A stretch of 64,000 nt of DNA from positions 39,162,218 through 39,226,217 of the forward strand of contig CM066982.1 in assembly GCA_033977485.1 (NCBI GenBank), read 5' to 3'. The notes under the pieces were generated by a model that was given only the letters and a program-made list of their open reading frames with translations, was not told where the DNA came from and ran no database searches. The position numbers and the translations under genes are program-made. Positions within the stretch are counted from its first letter, which is position 1. The number at the start of each line of letters is the position of its first letter. The stretch is from Hydrangea macrophylla (taxonomy: Eukaryota > Streptophyta > Magnoliopsida > Cornales > Hydrangeaceae). Shown here piece by piece: positions 1 through 11,770 of the stretch.

Positions 1-88
1 AGGCCTATCTTGTGTCAAAAGAAAGGTATTTCCTTGAAGTTCATAGAAAATATACTTTCATAAACCTAGATTGAACTTAAGGCGTGGA
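1..88 (-). other. Flank beyond the TatA LTR end, or LTR-like repeat unit
   Basis: No gene. Read on the minus strand, this stretch follows the probable end of the TatA LTR (GTGTCCAC near 88-96). It resembles two units inside that LTR at about 1200-1275 and 1400-1470, sharing the core TCAAAAGAAAGGTATTTC. It may be a further unit of the same LTR repeat, or another copy of the family into which TatA inserted. The window edge prevents a decision. Confidence 0.4.
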
Positions 89-1140
89 CACAATGCAAGT
101 CGCAAGTCCTGTCGGTCTTAATTCAGTCCCAGGATGGATCCAATGCTACATACAGAGATCTGGACCTTACTACTTTAATCCGCTTGACTAGAGCCATCAC
201 ATAATTTTTATGGAATCAAGAAACTGTGAGTTAACTTGCTCAAAAAGGAAGGGTACTCACTGACCCTTCAATGCCAGAAAACGAGCTTAGGGGTCTTGGT
301 ATGAAAGGGGAAGGAGCCATATACTTGGGCTAAAGCACCCCCTCCTCACCCTACCTTACGGTAGGCCTCGCCAATATCTTTGTTCTTATTTCATAATAGG
401 TGTTCTTTTCTCAATCATACTACATAATATATACGTGGAATAAAGATCATCTAGGAAAAATCGATCAAAAGATTAAGTTCAAGTAGCAAGAGGATGTACA
501 TGCGATGCTAGAGAAGGAATTAAAATACTCATAGTGGGTCGATCCTGCTCGGGACCAAATGCAAAGAAAGGAAATGTGCATGGAATGCAAAGGGAATAAG
601 AAAACTTACAGTGGGGTGACTCATGCAGAGTCGCAATGGAAATTAAAAGGTAAACGTGCTATGCAACATGCATTGATCCTAGATAATTTGTCTCTAACAA
701 ATAAGCATATAATGGAGGTTGTCCTAAAGGATTTGTGTCAATGATGCAAACATTGTAAACCTAGCAAAATATCTAAAAAGTAGGATAGAAAAGTGTCCAT
801 GACACATGGACACTAAGTTGCATGTGGAAGAGCTAAGATCGATCCAAGGATTTGAATCTGAGTCATTCGAATCTCTACATCAAAATGACACAAAACAAAC
901 CAAGCATTGCAAAAGACCAAAGAAATCCGAGCATACAAGTGCAATGCATGGATATGAAATAGTCATCAATCAATATTCCAGATTTGAAGACCTTACAAAA
1001 ATCACTCCAAAAGTAGGTCTGAACAATGAATCAATTCAATCACTTTTCTTGATCACAAGTGAAGCTTTTCCAATAAGCGAGACCTCATTTGTATGAATGG
1101 TTTAAGAGTTCTATTCATTTCAAAATTCTCTATCTAGACT

Positions 1141-1545
1141 CATCAATTGATCTTGTAAAAATCATAACTAAATTCACACAACACTTGTGAAGTTACATCT
1201 TATGTCAAAAGAAAGGTATTTCATTAAAGTATATGGAAAAGCTACTTTCATAAACCCACATTGTCCTTAAGTTCTCTGAAAACTGATTTGAAATCGACTT
1301 TACTGTTCTGGAAGTTTAATATGAATGATTTCTGCCCAAACTTGTTGACTGATCTTGCAAAAATCATAACTTAATTCATGAAACACCTATGAAGGTCTAT
1401 TTTATATCAAAAGAAAGATATTTCATTGAAGTTTATAGAAAAAAACTTCCATAAACCAGATTGAAATTAAACTATCGAACAACTGAGTTGAATCAGCCTC
1501 TGTTATTCTAAAATTTTGATATCACGTGACAGATGAAAAATATGC
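1141..1545 (-). repeat. Two diverged ~202-bp tandem units in the TatA LTR
   Basis: The segment from GATCTTGTAAAAATCATAAC (about 1150) to the ATAAACC motif repeats about 202 bp later (GATCTTGCAAAAATCATAAC, about 1352). Part of a third unit lies at 1-80. This is an internal tandem duplication of LTR sequence. Confidence 0.6.
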
Positions 1546-1641
1546 AAAGTAGGCAGGCAAAATCACTCAAATATACTCTTTCAAGCTTTTGATCTTTCTT
1601 TTCATTATCTTAAAATGGTTTCTAAGCCATGTTTTAGATTT

Positions 1642-1646
1642 ATTAT
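1642..1646. repeat. Target-site duplication of AthA, left copy (ATTAT)
   Basis: ATTAT lies directly left of the AthA LTR end (TGACAC at 1647). The same five bases follow the other LTR end at 13418-13422. Five-base duplications are usual for Ty3/gypsy integration. Confidence 0.9.
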
Positions 1647-2290
1647 TGACACAAAAATATTTTGTGTGCACTTGCAATACCCAAGTGTAGGTAGACGTGC
1701 AAGTAGTAATCTGGTTCATACCAGGTCGATCCCACAGGGAAGGTTGGAAACTAGAAACTTAGATTAAACTCTAAAAGGAAAGAAAATTCAAGATTTAAGT
1801 AAGGTGTAGAACACGAAGTTCCACAAATTAACTACTACTAAAGCGATTAAATTAAACTAATGATAAGCTAATTAACTAAAGCAATATTTAAAAATGGGTT
1901 TTACTTTAATAAAGTGGAACGTTGGGATCACACGAATCCACAACGACCTAGCCATCTACCATGCAGTTACATTAAAGCTCAGTGGAGTACATCTTCTCCA
2001 GTATTCCGTATTTCTTTTAAAATAAAGAATCCATAGCCCTTTCATGACCGGGACTATATCATCACAATTGACTTGAAACACAAGAAAGCGGTTTAAAACA
2101 ATAATTAAGTCTTGCATTCTGAATGGTGTTAGCATTCAAAGTGGTTTGCCAAAGTTATTGAAGAAAAATGCCTTAAGGCTGAAAGTTCAGAAACTGTTTT
2201 GACAAACTGAGCATTTGGGGAAAGTTTGATAACGAATCTCAAAAATAGAAAGTCTAGGAATAATGCGAAAGACATTCTCAAGAATCTGAA

Positions 2291-2393
2291 GGTTTGATCG
2301 ATCGACACACTTTCGATCGATCAAAATATCTTCGATAGCTTGACTCGATCTCTGTCTGATCGTTCGCACTAGCTCCGATCGATCGAACACAGG
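2291..2393 (-). repeat. Downstream GATCGATC word cluster (AthA 3' LTR)
   Basis: Spaced near-palindromic words such as TTTGATCGATCGAC, TTCGATCGATCAAA and CCGATCGATCGAAC, separated by unrelated spacers. The cluster lies about 430 bp downstream of the TATA box in element orientation, so it would be in the transcript or LTR R/U5 region. Confidence 0.8.
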
Positions 2394-2821
2394 TTTTAAA
2401 CCGCTTCATGGCAGAGGCTGGAGATCACTGTTTCATCGTGGTCTCCCAACCCTAGGACTACTCAGACATGGTCTGGAGTGTCACAGATCTATTTTTAACA
2501 TAAATATCCATTAAGGTTGCGTTTGGTTGTGATTTAAACATTCAAACTATGAAAAACTATGGTTTAATCACAACGAGCAAGCAAAACTATGATCTAATTA
2601 GATTATAACTACTGAAACTACTGACAGGATGTAAATAAAACTAAAATAGCAGAACTTGGAACGAACATAAATATTAATAAACTTCAAACTTCAACCAAAT
2701 GCAATATCCAAGCCCAAAACCTACAAAAATCAAGTAAAACTCTCTCTCTCTATCTCTCTCTCTCTATGTAGAACTGATGAAAAAAAAGTGTGGGCGTCCT
2801 TATGGATGTTTTACAAACTAA

Positions 2822-2829
2822 TATATATA
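2822..2829 (-). promoter_or_regulatory. TATA box, AthA 3' LTR
   Basis: TATATATA followed on the minus strand by TTAGTTTGTAAAAC. It matches the same position in the other AthA LTR (12977-12984) and lies about 70 bp downstream of the upstream word cluster. Promoter role is inferred from position. Confidence 0.6.
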
Positions 2830-2896
2830 GACAACCTAAGAGCCAGGGTTACAACCAACGTTTCTGCTGCGTGCGCATAAGTTCTGATAAAAGGCA

Positions 2897-3012
2897 TGTT
2901 CGATCGATCGAACATCACTCGATCGATTGAACGTCTGGAGTACTCGAGCGCTTGAACTGTACTCAATCGATCGAAGGCTCGATCGCTTGAGCTTCTTCGA
3001 TCGCTTGAAGTC
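2897..3012 (-). promoter_or_regulatory. Upstream GATCGATC word cluster (AthA 3' LTR U3)
   Basis: Six spaced words of the form YTCGATCGMTYGAA (for example TTCGATCGATCGAAC, CTCGAGCGCTTGAAC) within about 115 bp. The cluster ends about 70 bp upstream of the TATA box. The same six words occur at 13053-13168. Confidence 0.8.
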
Positions 3013-3263
3013 TACTTTTCATCTTTGAATTCTCTTATTTATAATCCAGCATTCCCTTTATCCTATTATTCATTTCTTCTCACAGCAAAACAGTAATTTG
3101 CACAAATGATAGCTAAAAACAACACAACTCATCATAAATTAGTTACATTGTGTGAATGCTGGCAGTGTAATGCGAATTGCAGATATAATAAGGAATTGTA
3201 AACTAAATCAGTGTATTTCTTTATTTTAGCGCGGTTGTAATTTACAAATACCCCCACTTGTCA

Positions 3264-3277
3264 CAACCCCCAACTAG
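3264..3277 (-). promoter_or_regulatory. AthA polypurine tract
   Basis: On the minus strand GCTAGTTGGGGGTTG directly precedes the 3' LTR start TGACAAG. A purine run touching the 3' LTR is the expected plus-strand priming site of an LTR retrotransposon. Confidence 0.8.
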
Positions 3278-5310
3278 CTTATTGCTAGTCTCTAGCGATA
3301 AAGTGATAATAGAACAAGCTAAACTAATACAACAACGACTAAAAGAAATTGAAATAAACTAAACCAAACTAATCTAAATAGAAAGAGATACTACCTAACG
3401 CACTTTCGCAGGAATTGCGGTTGCATTTAGCAAATGCAACAAGCCATTAAACCCCTAGGGTCCCCCTAGTGGACGAGTGTTATCTCGTGAGGGTTTACAG
3501 TGAATATGCCCACAAAATTCTTAATTTTAAGTTCAAAAAGATATAGAAAAACTTTTTAACACTCCCTCCCATTCAACTGTTAACTTAGCTCTACAAAGAC
3601 GTATTAACCTCAAGTAAACCATGAAAGAAACCCACATGCTCCTCATGCCACCAAGATAAATATAACATATGTATCACAATCATGTATCCGTGTGTGTGTT
3701 AAGTTAACAACTATGCATCAAACCTTATTTAGAGTTATTTAGACTATCGTACTTTTAGAACTTGTAATTTTGACTCAATTCTCACATAGGTTTATACTCA
3801 TAAAAAAACGTCTCACAAAAACTGGCTTAATAATGATCACACATTATATGAAAGCTTTGATAAGAGTGAATTTCTAGATACTAATGCTTTCATAATCGAC
3901 TCTACAAAAGACGGACATTTAGAGTGTATGGTCCCATGAATAGGATGCTACTTACTAGAGGAGCGAACTACCTGGATAACTCAATTCACACATTCATGTT
4001 CAAACTAATTTATTAAGAATCATTAAGACTTTAAAATTCTAGTTGTGTAGGGAGAATATGCATCTTAGTATGTGATGAAGTCTATCTTCTCATTCTATAC
4101 TTTACACTTCTCCAACCAACTTCCCTTCTTCACATTTGCTCTTCTTTTTTTTTTTGGAACGAACACCCCCAACTACTCTCCTCCCATCACATACTTTGAC
4201 AGTTATTTATTATTAGATGCGCAACAGGGTCCATTGGAGTCAAGGTAAAGGATTAGGAGTTTGTATTTTCATAATAGAATAGGCAATATTAAATCAATGT
4301 AGAATTCGAGACAAAACGGTTTCTGTGGCTAAGGGGATATGGATAATGGTAGGAAAATGATAACAATGGCTTAACTCATTTTTTTAATTTCTTAAATTTA
4401 GCATTACAACGTTTATCGAGTTTAGTTGGTAGATCCTGAACATTCTCCTCTAATAAGCAGCCAAAATGAATAATTAATTGAGACTAATGCAACGAATGTA
4501 ATACGTATAATCAAGATAAACAATTCGAGTTTATGTGACAATTCCCTCAGAAACGATGATTGGATCAAAAGCTCACTAAGGGTACTTAGTTTCCACTACT
4601 CGTTCTTTTAGCACAATAGTCGTATTAACTCATTTTTAGGTTTTCTACATAGCTATCAACACGTGCATATGAACGTTGGATACAAGAATGGTCCACACAT
4701 GCAATCATCCTAGTAATACTAGAAAAATGCGTGAACTTAATTCATAAAAGGATGAGAATAATATGAATGTGTCATTGCTCGGTAACAACTAAACAGGAGT
4801 GAATGTTCAAAGTTATTCTACCAATTAAGTTCAAAATAAAAATTTCAAAAAATTTCAAATTTTTTTTAATTTTTAATTCAATTCTAATCGAGATTGTATG
4901 AAATAAGCAATAAAGTTATCCAGATTGCTAAGTGTGAACATGTGCACGTGATTATCAATCTGCATCCCACCCCAACTGAAAATGACAATGTCCTCAGAAG
5001 TTGGTTTTCAGATATAAATAGATGGATATCACCTAATAGAAGCAAAGTAACAACAACAAGCATAGCAACCTGTACCAAAAATACAATCTCCGAGCAGCCA
5101 TGATCAAAAGAAATAATATATAATGATAAAACATGATCCAGATAGAATAACATATCCAATCACCGAAACGATAAAACAATACAAGTACAGATCTGTGATC
5201 ATAATATCCAAACTACCCAACAGTCCCAACATAGCCACATAACCAAAAGAGAATGAAGAGAGAGAAGAGAGAAACAGAAATAAACGAAATACAACAAAAT
5301 CCAAAACTCT
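3278..5310 (-). other. AthA 3' non-coding region
   Basis: About 2 kb with no convincing coding sequence between the post-integrase ORF and the polypurine tract. Several blocks are shared with the non-coding part of AthN, for example the ACTTTCGCAGGAAT and CCCCCTAGTGGACGAGTGTT blocks near 3404-3490 and 31968-32045. Small ORFs at 4884-5313 on either strand are not conserved in AthB. Confidence 0.7.
4963..4998 (-). promoter_or_regulatory. Conserved GGACA(A/T)TGT...GGGG motif, PPT-like (AthA)
   Basis: Minus strand reads GAGGACATTGTCATTTTC then AGTTGGGGTGGGATG. A similar motif occurs in AthN (33651-33690) and AthD (63515-63550). The G-rich half resembles the element's own polypurine tract. Function is inferred. 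Confidence 0.5.
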
Positions 5311-5313
5311 CAA

Positions 5314-5988
5314 CTACTCATTAGTAAGATCAGATAAAATCTCAATAGGCGTCTGGATCAGCACCAACAAACGGAGACAGTGGAAGTGGAGTCTCAGAAG
5401 TGCTGTTAGAAGGTATGGTCGATGAAGGAGCAGTCCCAACCGGAGGTGGTGCAGATGAAGATGATGGGGCAAAAGGAACACAGGTAGACCGTTGTGGTAC
5501 AGAGTGATTATCCTCACTATTGGCGTGATAGAATCATGTGCACTAGCAGGTAGGGGGAATTGAAGCCGGAACAACAAATAGCTCATGTGCACATAAATAT
5601 ATAGAATTAACTCGATGACGACGAAGTCATCCACATATGTGACGACATAGTTATGGCGTTTGGCCACCACGTCCTGTAAATCTTCTTCAACCCATGGTTC
5701 CCACATCGAGACATTCTCCCACTATTCCAAGAGTGCATCATCTACTTCCCCGATGAAATACTCCTCTGGTTCCCCTTCCTTTTTCGGGAAGTCCATATTC
5801 CTAAAAGGATTAATTTGGAGGAGGGCATGATTATAAGGGATGTGCCCTTGGGTCAGGTCAATGGCATCATCCGTCCCGGGCCCTTGATATGCGGAAAGGC
5901 AGAATGCAATCTCCTCGGCAGTCCAAGGAGGGTTATGGTATTTTGAATCAGCCCATGACCCAATCAAGCGAACATCATCATCTCTTAT
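5314..5988 (-). pseudogene. AthA post-integrase ORF (unknown function), broken
   Basis: An ORF of about 225 codons following integrase, homologous to the 142-codon AthB ORF at 48768. Shared blocks include IGSW, PPWT.EEIAFCLS, IDLTQG, GEVDDALLE and IELxxYIYxHMSYxLFRL. The codon at the AthB start position is ATA instead of ATG (5988-5986), and a TAG follows DALLE near 5720. Athila elements often carry an extra (env-like) ORF here, but I see no clear signal peptide, only a hydrophobic stretch near VIELILYIYVHMSYLLF. A splice-acceptor-like CTACAG ends at 5998. Function unknown. Confidence 0.6.
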
Positions 5989-6123
5989 TCTTATAGCCTG
6001 TAGGGAAGAGATTATATGGAATAGAAGATAATGAAGTCACACTCAAAAAGACAGAAATAAATAAAACAAACAAAGTGCAGTAAAAGGAAAGAATACAACA
6101 AGTTGAGGACATGCTCTAACATT

Positions 6124-7505
6124 CTAGATTGAGGAGTAGTTGGGCTCATCCAGTTGGATGTGCTCAACTTCAGGTTCAAAGTTGTCCAAGAATGGCTTCA
6201 ATCTTTGGCCATTGACCTTGAAACTTTCCTCATTCCTTGGATTTAATAGCTTAACGGCCCCATGTGGAAAAACGAATCTAACAATGAATGGTCTTGTCCA
6301 CCGGGAACGGAGTTTTCCTGGGAAAAGATGAAGGCGAGAGTCATACAACAAGACTTTCTGCCCCAACTTGAATGATTTTTGAAAGATTGTTCTATCGTGG
6401 CGAGCCTTCAACCTTTCCTTATGCAACTTGGCAGAGTCATATGCATCTCTACAGATTTCCTCTAACTTTGCAAGTTAAAGTTTCCTTAACTGCCCTCCCT
6501 CTTGATATCAAAGTTTAATGAGCACATCGCCCAATATGCTTTATGTTCGATTTCAATAGGGAGGTGGCATGGTTTTTTGTACACCAGCCTATATGGTGAC
6601 ATTCCCAGGTTCATTTTGTAAGCAGTACGGTACACCCATAGAGCATCAGTCAACTTGTATGCCCAGTCTTTTCTATTTGAACTAACCATTTTTTTAAGAA
6701 TATGTTTTATTTCTCAGTTAGCCAATTCTACCGGCCTGTTGGTTTGTGGGTGGTAGGCTAAGGCGATTTTATAGATAACCCCATATTTTTTAAGAAGTAA
6801 CTCCAAGGGTCTATTGCAGAAGTGCTTTCCTTGGTCACTAACTAATGCCTTAGGGGTTCCAAAATGCGAAAGAATGTTTTCACTTAAGAAGGACATCACT
6901 GTTTTGTGGTCATTGTGTTGCGTCAGTACAATTCTACCCATTTTGACACATACTCCACAGCTAGGAGTATGTATTCACAGTTGTTTGATTTAAGGAAATA
7001 GGCCCATGAAATCTATGCCCCAATAATCGAATATTTCAATTGTGATAATAGGAGTTAGGGGCATATCATTCCTTTTTGAAATGGTACCAAGCTTTTGACA
7101 GCGTTGGCACATTTTGCAAAAGGAATAGGCATCTTTAAATATAGTGGGCCAGTAGAAACCACTGTGTAGGACTTTTTGTACGGTCTTTTGCGAAGAAAAA
7201 TGACCACCACATGCTTCAGAATGGCAAGATGCTAGGATAACGGTTATATCCTCATTTGGAACGCAACGCCTGATGACCTGATCGACATAATACTTGAATA
7301 AGTACGGGTCATCGAATAAGAAGTGACGTGCGAATGAGAGGAAATGTTTTTTTATCTTGCTTTGACCAATGCTTGGGAGTTTCTCCCGTGAAAAGATAAT
7401 TTGCTATATCCGCATACCAGGGCAAACTAGAAATAGTCATCAGCTGCTCGTCTGGGAATTCATCCTTAATCGGTAGTGGTTCAGTATTGTTGATAAACAC
7501 CAAGA
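6124..7505 (-). pseudogene. AthA integrase, broken
   Basis: Decayed integrase on the minus strand in several fragments. The zinc-binding N-terminus (C-Q-R-C end) lies near 7080-7220. The catalytic core fragment at 6714-6941 contains LVSDQGKHFCN and a H-P-Q-T-N block with the usual E. The C-terminal part at 6124-6426 contains KLRSRWTRPF and [10 protein letters not shown], the DNA-binding tail seen after Athila integrases. Frameshifts and a stop after the conserved E (near 6714) break the frame. AthB at 47217-48620 is the better-preserved homologue. Confidence 0.8.
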
Positions 7506-7506
7506 T

Positions 7507-9180
7507 AAATGGTCTGCGACCACATTCTCTACTCCTTTCTTATCTTTGATTATGATATCGAATTCTTGGAGTATTTTACTTCTTTCTTGGATAACAAGTA
7601 TTTGAGGGCCGAGTGGTCTGTGAAACAGAAAATTAGAGACCCTATCAGATAAGACCTAAATTTATCCAAAGCGAAGACTATATCAAGTAGCTCTTTTTCA
7701 GTAGTTGTATAATTCATTTGAGCTTCGTTAAGTGCTCGATTGGCATAGTAGATTACATAAGGCTTATTATCCTTCCTCTGTCCTAGAATTGCACCAATGG
7801 CGTAGTCGCTAGCATCACACATTAATTCGAATGGCAATTACAAATTAGGTGCCTGTATTATTGGTACGGAGGTAAGGTGTTCTTTTAGTGCATCAAACGA
7901 TGTTTGACAGCTTTCTGACCACTCGAATGGCATGTCTTTAGCGAGTAGTTGACAGAGTGGTCAGGATATTGCACTAAAATTTTGGATACATCGACAATAA
8001 AATCCCACATATCCCAGAAAAGAGCAGATGTCTTTGACCGTACGGGGGACAGGTAGATTCGAGATTATGTCGATTTTTGCTTTATCCACTTGGATTCCTT
8101 TGCTAGAAATAATGTGGCCGATGACTATTCCACTGGTTACCATGAAGTGACACTTTTCCCAGTTTAGTACTAGGTGTTTATCCTCGCATCGTGCTAGTAC
8201 ACGATCAAGATTCTCATGGCAGTTTTTAAAACTATGGCCAAACACAATAAAGACTTCAAGTATTTGTTCGACCATATCACTGCAGATACTTCACATGCAC
8301 CGCTGAAAAGTAGCAGGTGCATTGCATAATCTGAAGGGCATACGACGGTAAGCGAAAGTACCGAACGAACACGTGAAAGTTGTTTTCTCCTGATCTTCAG
8401 GAGCAATTTTTGATTTGGTTATGCCCACTGTATCCATCCAAAAAGCAATAGTACTTATGACCCTCCAATCGTTCTAGAATTTGATCCATGAATGGTTATG
8501 GAAAGTGGTCTTTTCGGGTCGCAGTATTCAGTTTTTGGTAATTGATACACATCTGCCATCCAGTGGGGACGCGTGTTGTCACTAATTTGCCGTCTTTATT
8601 TGGGATTACCGTTATGCTCGCCTTCTTTGGTACCACTTGGGTTGGACTAACCCAAGGGCTGTCAGAAATAGGATATATGATCCCAACATCAAGTAGCTTT
8701 AAAACTTCCTTTTTGACTACTTCTTGCATGTTGGGATTCAGAAGCCTTTGCATTTGTCGCGACAATTTAGGATCTTCCTCCAAATATATTTATGGGTACA
8801 ATAGACGGGCTTATGCCTTTGAGGTCGGCAATAGTCCATCCCAATGCTCCCTTATGTTGTTTCAGCATTTGGATTATTTTACCCTCTTGTTCAGAATTTA
8901 ACGTAGATGAAATTATGACAGGATAAGTCTTTTCAGTTCCTAGGAAAGCATATTTGAGCTTCTTTGAAAGCTCCTTTAATTCCAAATCGGGAAACTGAAA
9001 ATTGGAGGACATAACTAACTTTATTTTTGGAGGCAATGGTTCATATGGTGTTACCCACATACATTCAGCTCCATCCTCCTCTTTCGTTTCCATCATGAGG
9101 CAGGTGTGATTTAAAGCAACATCTAATAGAGTAGAGTCATTAGGTTGATAGATAGCGTCAAATTGTGACACAACCACCTC
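7507..9180 (-). pseudogene. AthA reverse transcriptase and RNase H, catalytic box deleted
   Basis: RT fragments: an N-terminal block near 8496-8783 (VVPKK, TGWQMCINYQKLN), then 7961-8275 with LNWEKCHFMV and SFLGYVGFY. RNase H is at 7550-7837 (MCDASDYAIGAILGQ, TTTEKELLDIVFALDKFRSYL). Compared with AthB, the segment holding F-M-D-D is missing: AthB has EVFMDDFLVFG and this copy has EVFIVFG, an in-frame loss of 15 bp near 8247-8250. Without both aspartates this RT cannot polymerise. The upstream part (8767-9177) is the protease-RT spacer with KLKYAFLGTEKTYPVI. Confidence 0.85.
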
Positions 9181-9189
9181 TAAAGGATC

Positions 9190-9960
9190 TTTGTAATCAA
9201 TAAAGTCAGCCTCATCTTCAATGATTGTCTCGATTTAATTCACTTCCTCCTCGTCCTCGTATTCTTTAGGTCGGGGTTTTGAAAATATTTTTACATTTAA
9301 AGTCATATTCCCAAATACGATGGTCATTATACCACTTCTTATTTTAATTGTGGCATCGATTGTGTTAAGGAATGGACGTTCGAATATATCGGGATTTGTG
9401 CACATGGATTAGACACAGGTTCAGTGTCTAAGATCATGAAATTAACCAGGAAGACAAATGAGTCTATTTGAACAAGGACGTCTTCCAGTATTCCTCTAGG
9501 GTATTTCACAGACCTATCTGCCAGTTATAGTGTAACTCGCGTAGGTTTAAGTTCACCCAACCCTAGTTATTTGTAAACTGAGTATGGCAGTAGGTTTACG
9601 CTTGCTCCTAAATCGAGGAGAGCATTGTCTATTCATTGATTTCCAATTTGGCATAAGATAGTGGGAGTTCCAGGGCCTTTAAGTTTCGGAGGCAATTCAT
9701 TTTGGATGATTGCGCTTGCTTGGCAAGCGACATAAGCATGTTTCTTCACACTTTGCCTCCTCTTGACCGTGCATAAGTCTTTGAGATACTTAGTATAGGC
9801 CGGTACTTGTTTAATAGCATCGAGGAGTGGAAGGTTTATTTTGACTTGTTTAAACAGTTCCAAGAACTCCTGATTCTTTATCTTATTTTTGGGTTTTTTA
9901 AGCTTTGAGGGTAAGGCCTGGGGAAAGGGCATTTAGGTAATTTGTCATTAACGGGTTCTT
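9190..9960 (-). pseudogene. AthA aspartic protease region, broken
   Basis: The block FLELFKQVKINLPLLDAIKQ and the following PPKLKGPGTPT precede the protease, as in AthB and AthD. The active-site segment around 9590-9620 is interrupted by stops. Retroviral-type protease identity comes mainly from alignment with the AthB motif LLDLGASINLLPYSVY. Confidence 0.7.
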
Positions 9961-11646
9961 TTTCGGGCCTTCTCTCAATTTCTTGTACTTCTTTAGGAGC
10001 TTCATTTTTTAATCTAATGGTTCATTACTAGTGCATGGCTCCTCTTACTGAGTAGATGGTTCGTTCTTATTTACCACTTCATCCTCTTCATACTCCTCGG
10101 GAGTAAAACGAGGCATAATGTGCCATATAATCTTGCCGCTTCTCAGAGTAGTCACGGCTTCAGCATGCTCTTGATTATTGGGACCATTATTGTATCCCTT
10201 AGGGTTTTGAAATGGTTGGGCAGGAAACGTTCCACTCGACCCCTCTTGTCGTGCATCCATTATCTCTAACGTTGCAGACATTTTACTCATCATTTGAATT
10301 AACTATTGTGTTAAATTTGCATTAGAGAGTGGATCTTCTTCTTGCACCTTTTTGTGCGGTGGAACGTATACATTAGACTATTGATTATTAGAGGGTTGAG
10401 CTTGGTTGTAGTTATTTGATCTATTTTGATTGAATGGTTGGGACTGCTATTGTATGGCCCTTGATATTGGTTAGTGTTATTGTAGGGCTGTTGTTGATAT
10501 TGATTTTGGGTCCCAGCGTCATTTTTCCAATCAAAACCGGGGTGATTCCATCGATTGTTATTATTTTACAAATTATTATTGTTATTATAGGAATTCCTTG
10601 AACCCCTATACCCTTGCATGACGTTCATTTCCATGTGGGCTTGTTCTTGAAAGTATGGCACATTGGGACAGTATTGAGTGGCGTGTCCTAATATATTGCA
10701 TGTGTCATATGGTTCTTCAGGAAAAACCTGCCTAGAACTTTCTCCATTCATCCCTAACTCCTCTACCTTCTTTACTAGTTCTTCGTATTTGGTCATTAGA
10801 TGATCTTCACTTTGTAGTTGGTATATACTTTTCTCCTCTATGCATGATATTTGTGCACGTGAGACATCTTCAGGGTTTGACCATTCATGAGCATGCTCGG
10901 CTAACCACTCGAAGTGGGTTTCAGCCTCTTTGGTGTTTTTGCGAAGAAATGGGCCTGAGCTCATGGTTTCAACCATCTTTTTAGTTTCACCATTTAACCC
11001 TTCGTAAAAGTAGCTAATGGTTCGCCATTTCTCATACCTGTGATGTGGGCATGAGAGAAGCAAATCCTTGAAATGATCCCATGTTTGGGTGAAGGTTTCA
11101 TGCTCTTTTGTTTGTAGGAGTTTATTTGTCATTTAAGTTCTGTGGTCATAAAAGGTGGAAAGAATTTCTTTAAGAATGCAATGTTCATCGCATGCCAGGT
11201 GAAGATTGAATTTGGCTTGAGGGTGAGTAAGCATGCTTTCGTTTTATCCTTCAAAGTGAAGGGAAATAGCATTAAGTGTGTCACATCTATAGGACAGTTT
11301 TGTGAGAATGTTTTTCAAAAATCCTCAAAATCTTTGACATATAGATATACCTTCTCGCTCTCCATTCCATGGAAGGTTGGAAGGAGTTGATTCATTCCAT
11401 TGTGAAATTGGAATTCGCCGGCATGGGGTGTAATGAGAATACAAGAAGGCATAGGTGCATGGTCGTGTTGCATGAGATTGCACAAAGGACGTAGGAATCA
11501 TCAATAGGCACCACCACATTCTCACCATTTTTACTTTGATTGTCACCCATTGAATTTGTAGGTGTAGCTACAGGGTTAATAGAACTAGAGGAATCAGATA
11601 AGTAGAGTGGATTTCCGTAAATTCCTTCAATGGAATTATCGGACAT
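9961..11646 (-). pseudogene. AthA gag, broken
   Basis: Gag begins with an ATG at 11646 (MSDNSIEGIYGNP), about 107 bases inside the PBS. The central capsid-like region is split by frameshifts (blocks at 11325-11546 and 10566-11132, with SCPHHRYEKW and FYEGLNGETKKMV). A zinc knuckle near 10670-10715 reads YDTCNILGHATQYC; AthB has CGTCKMLGHTNQYC, so the first Cys is replaced by Tyr here. An N/Q-rich tail follows. Gag forms the virus-like particle and binds element RNA; this copy cannot make a full product. Confidence 0.8.
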
Positions 11647-11752
11647 GAAAGGGAAAGGATCCTAAAGGTTTTAATCTAAAGAATTAAAAGAAAAAGGAAA
11701 ATAGAAAGAGACAAAGATCGATTGAGGTAATCTAAGCGCTAGCTTGTCGCCT

Positions 11753-11770
11753 TCCCCGGCAACGACGCCA
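11753..11770 (-). promoter_or_regulatory. AthA primer-binding site (tRNA-Asp type)
   Basis: Minus strand TGGCGTCGTTGCCGGGGA lies 6 bases inside the 5' LTR. It complements the 3' end of plant tRNA-Asp(GUC) except for one base (C to T at a CpG). It sets the element orientation. Confidence 0.9.

Larger units (their letters stand above)
89..1646 (-). mobile_element. TatA 3' LTR, distal (R/U5) part
   Basis: This is the downstream part of a Tat/Ogre-type LTR read on the minus strand. It is separated from its upstream part (13423-15407) by the AthA insertion. The reverse complement of 300-375 (GAGGCCTACC..., GAGGGGGTGCTTTAGCCC, GGCTCCTTCCCC) matches the same zone in the LTRs at 21655-21720 and 53420-53490. 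The two parts together give about 3.5 kb, close to the 3.44-kb TatB LTR. The LTR end near 89 is inferred from the GTGTCCAC match, with the last base altered. Short ORFs here (559-744, 806-1096) have no recognisable family features. Confidence 0.7.
1647..3263 (-). repeat. AthA 3' LTR
   Basis: A 1617-bp LTR beginning (minus strand) TGACAAGTGGGGGTATTTG and ending GTGTCA. It aligns throughout with 11777-13417. Differences are many (small indels, SNPs and microsatellite length near 2744-2765), so the insertion is clearly older than AthN. Confidence 0.92.
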
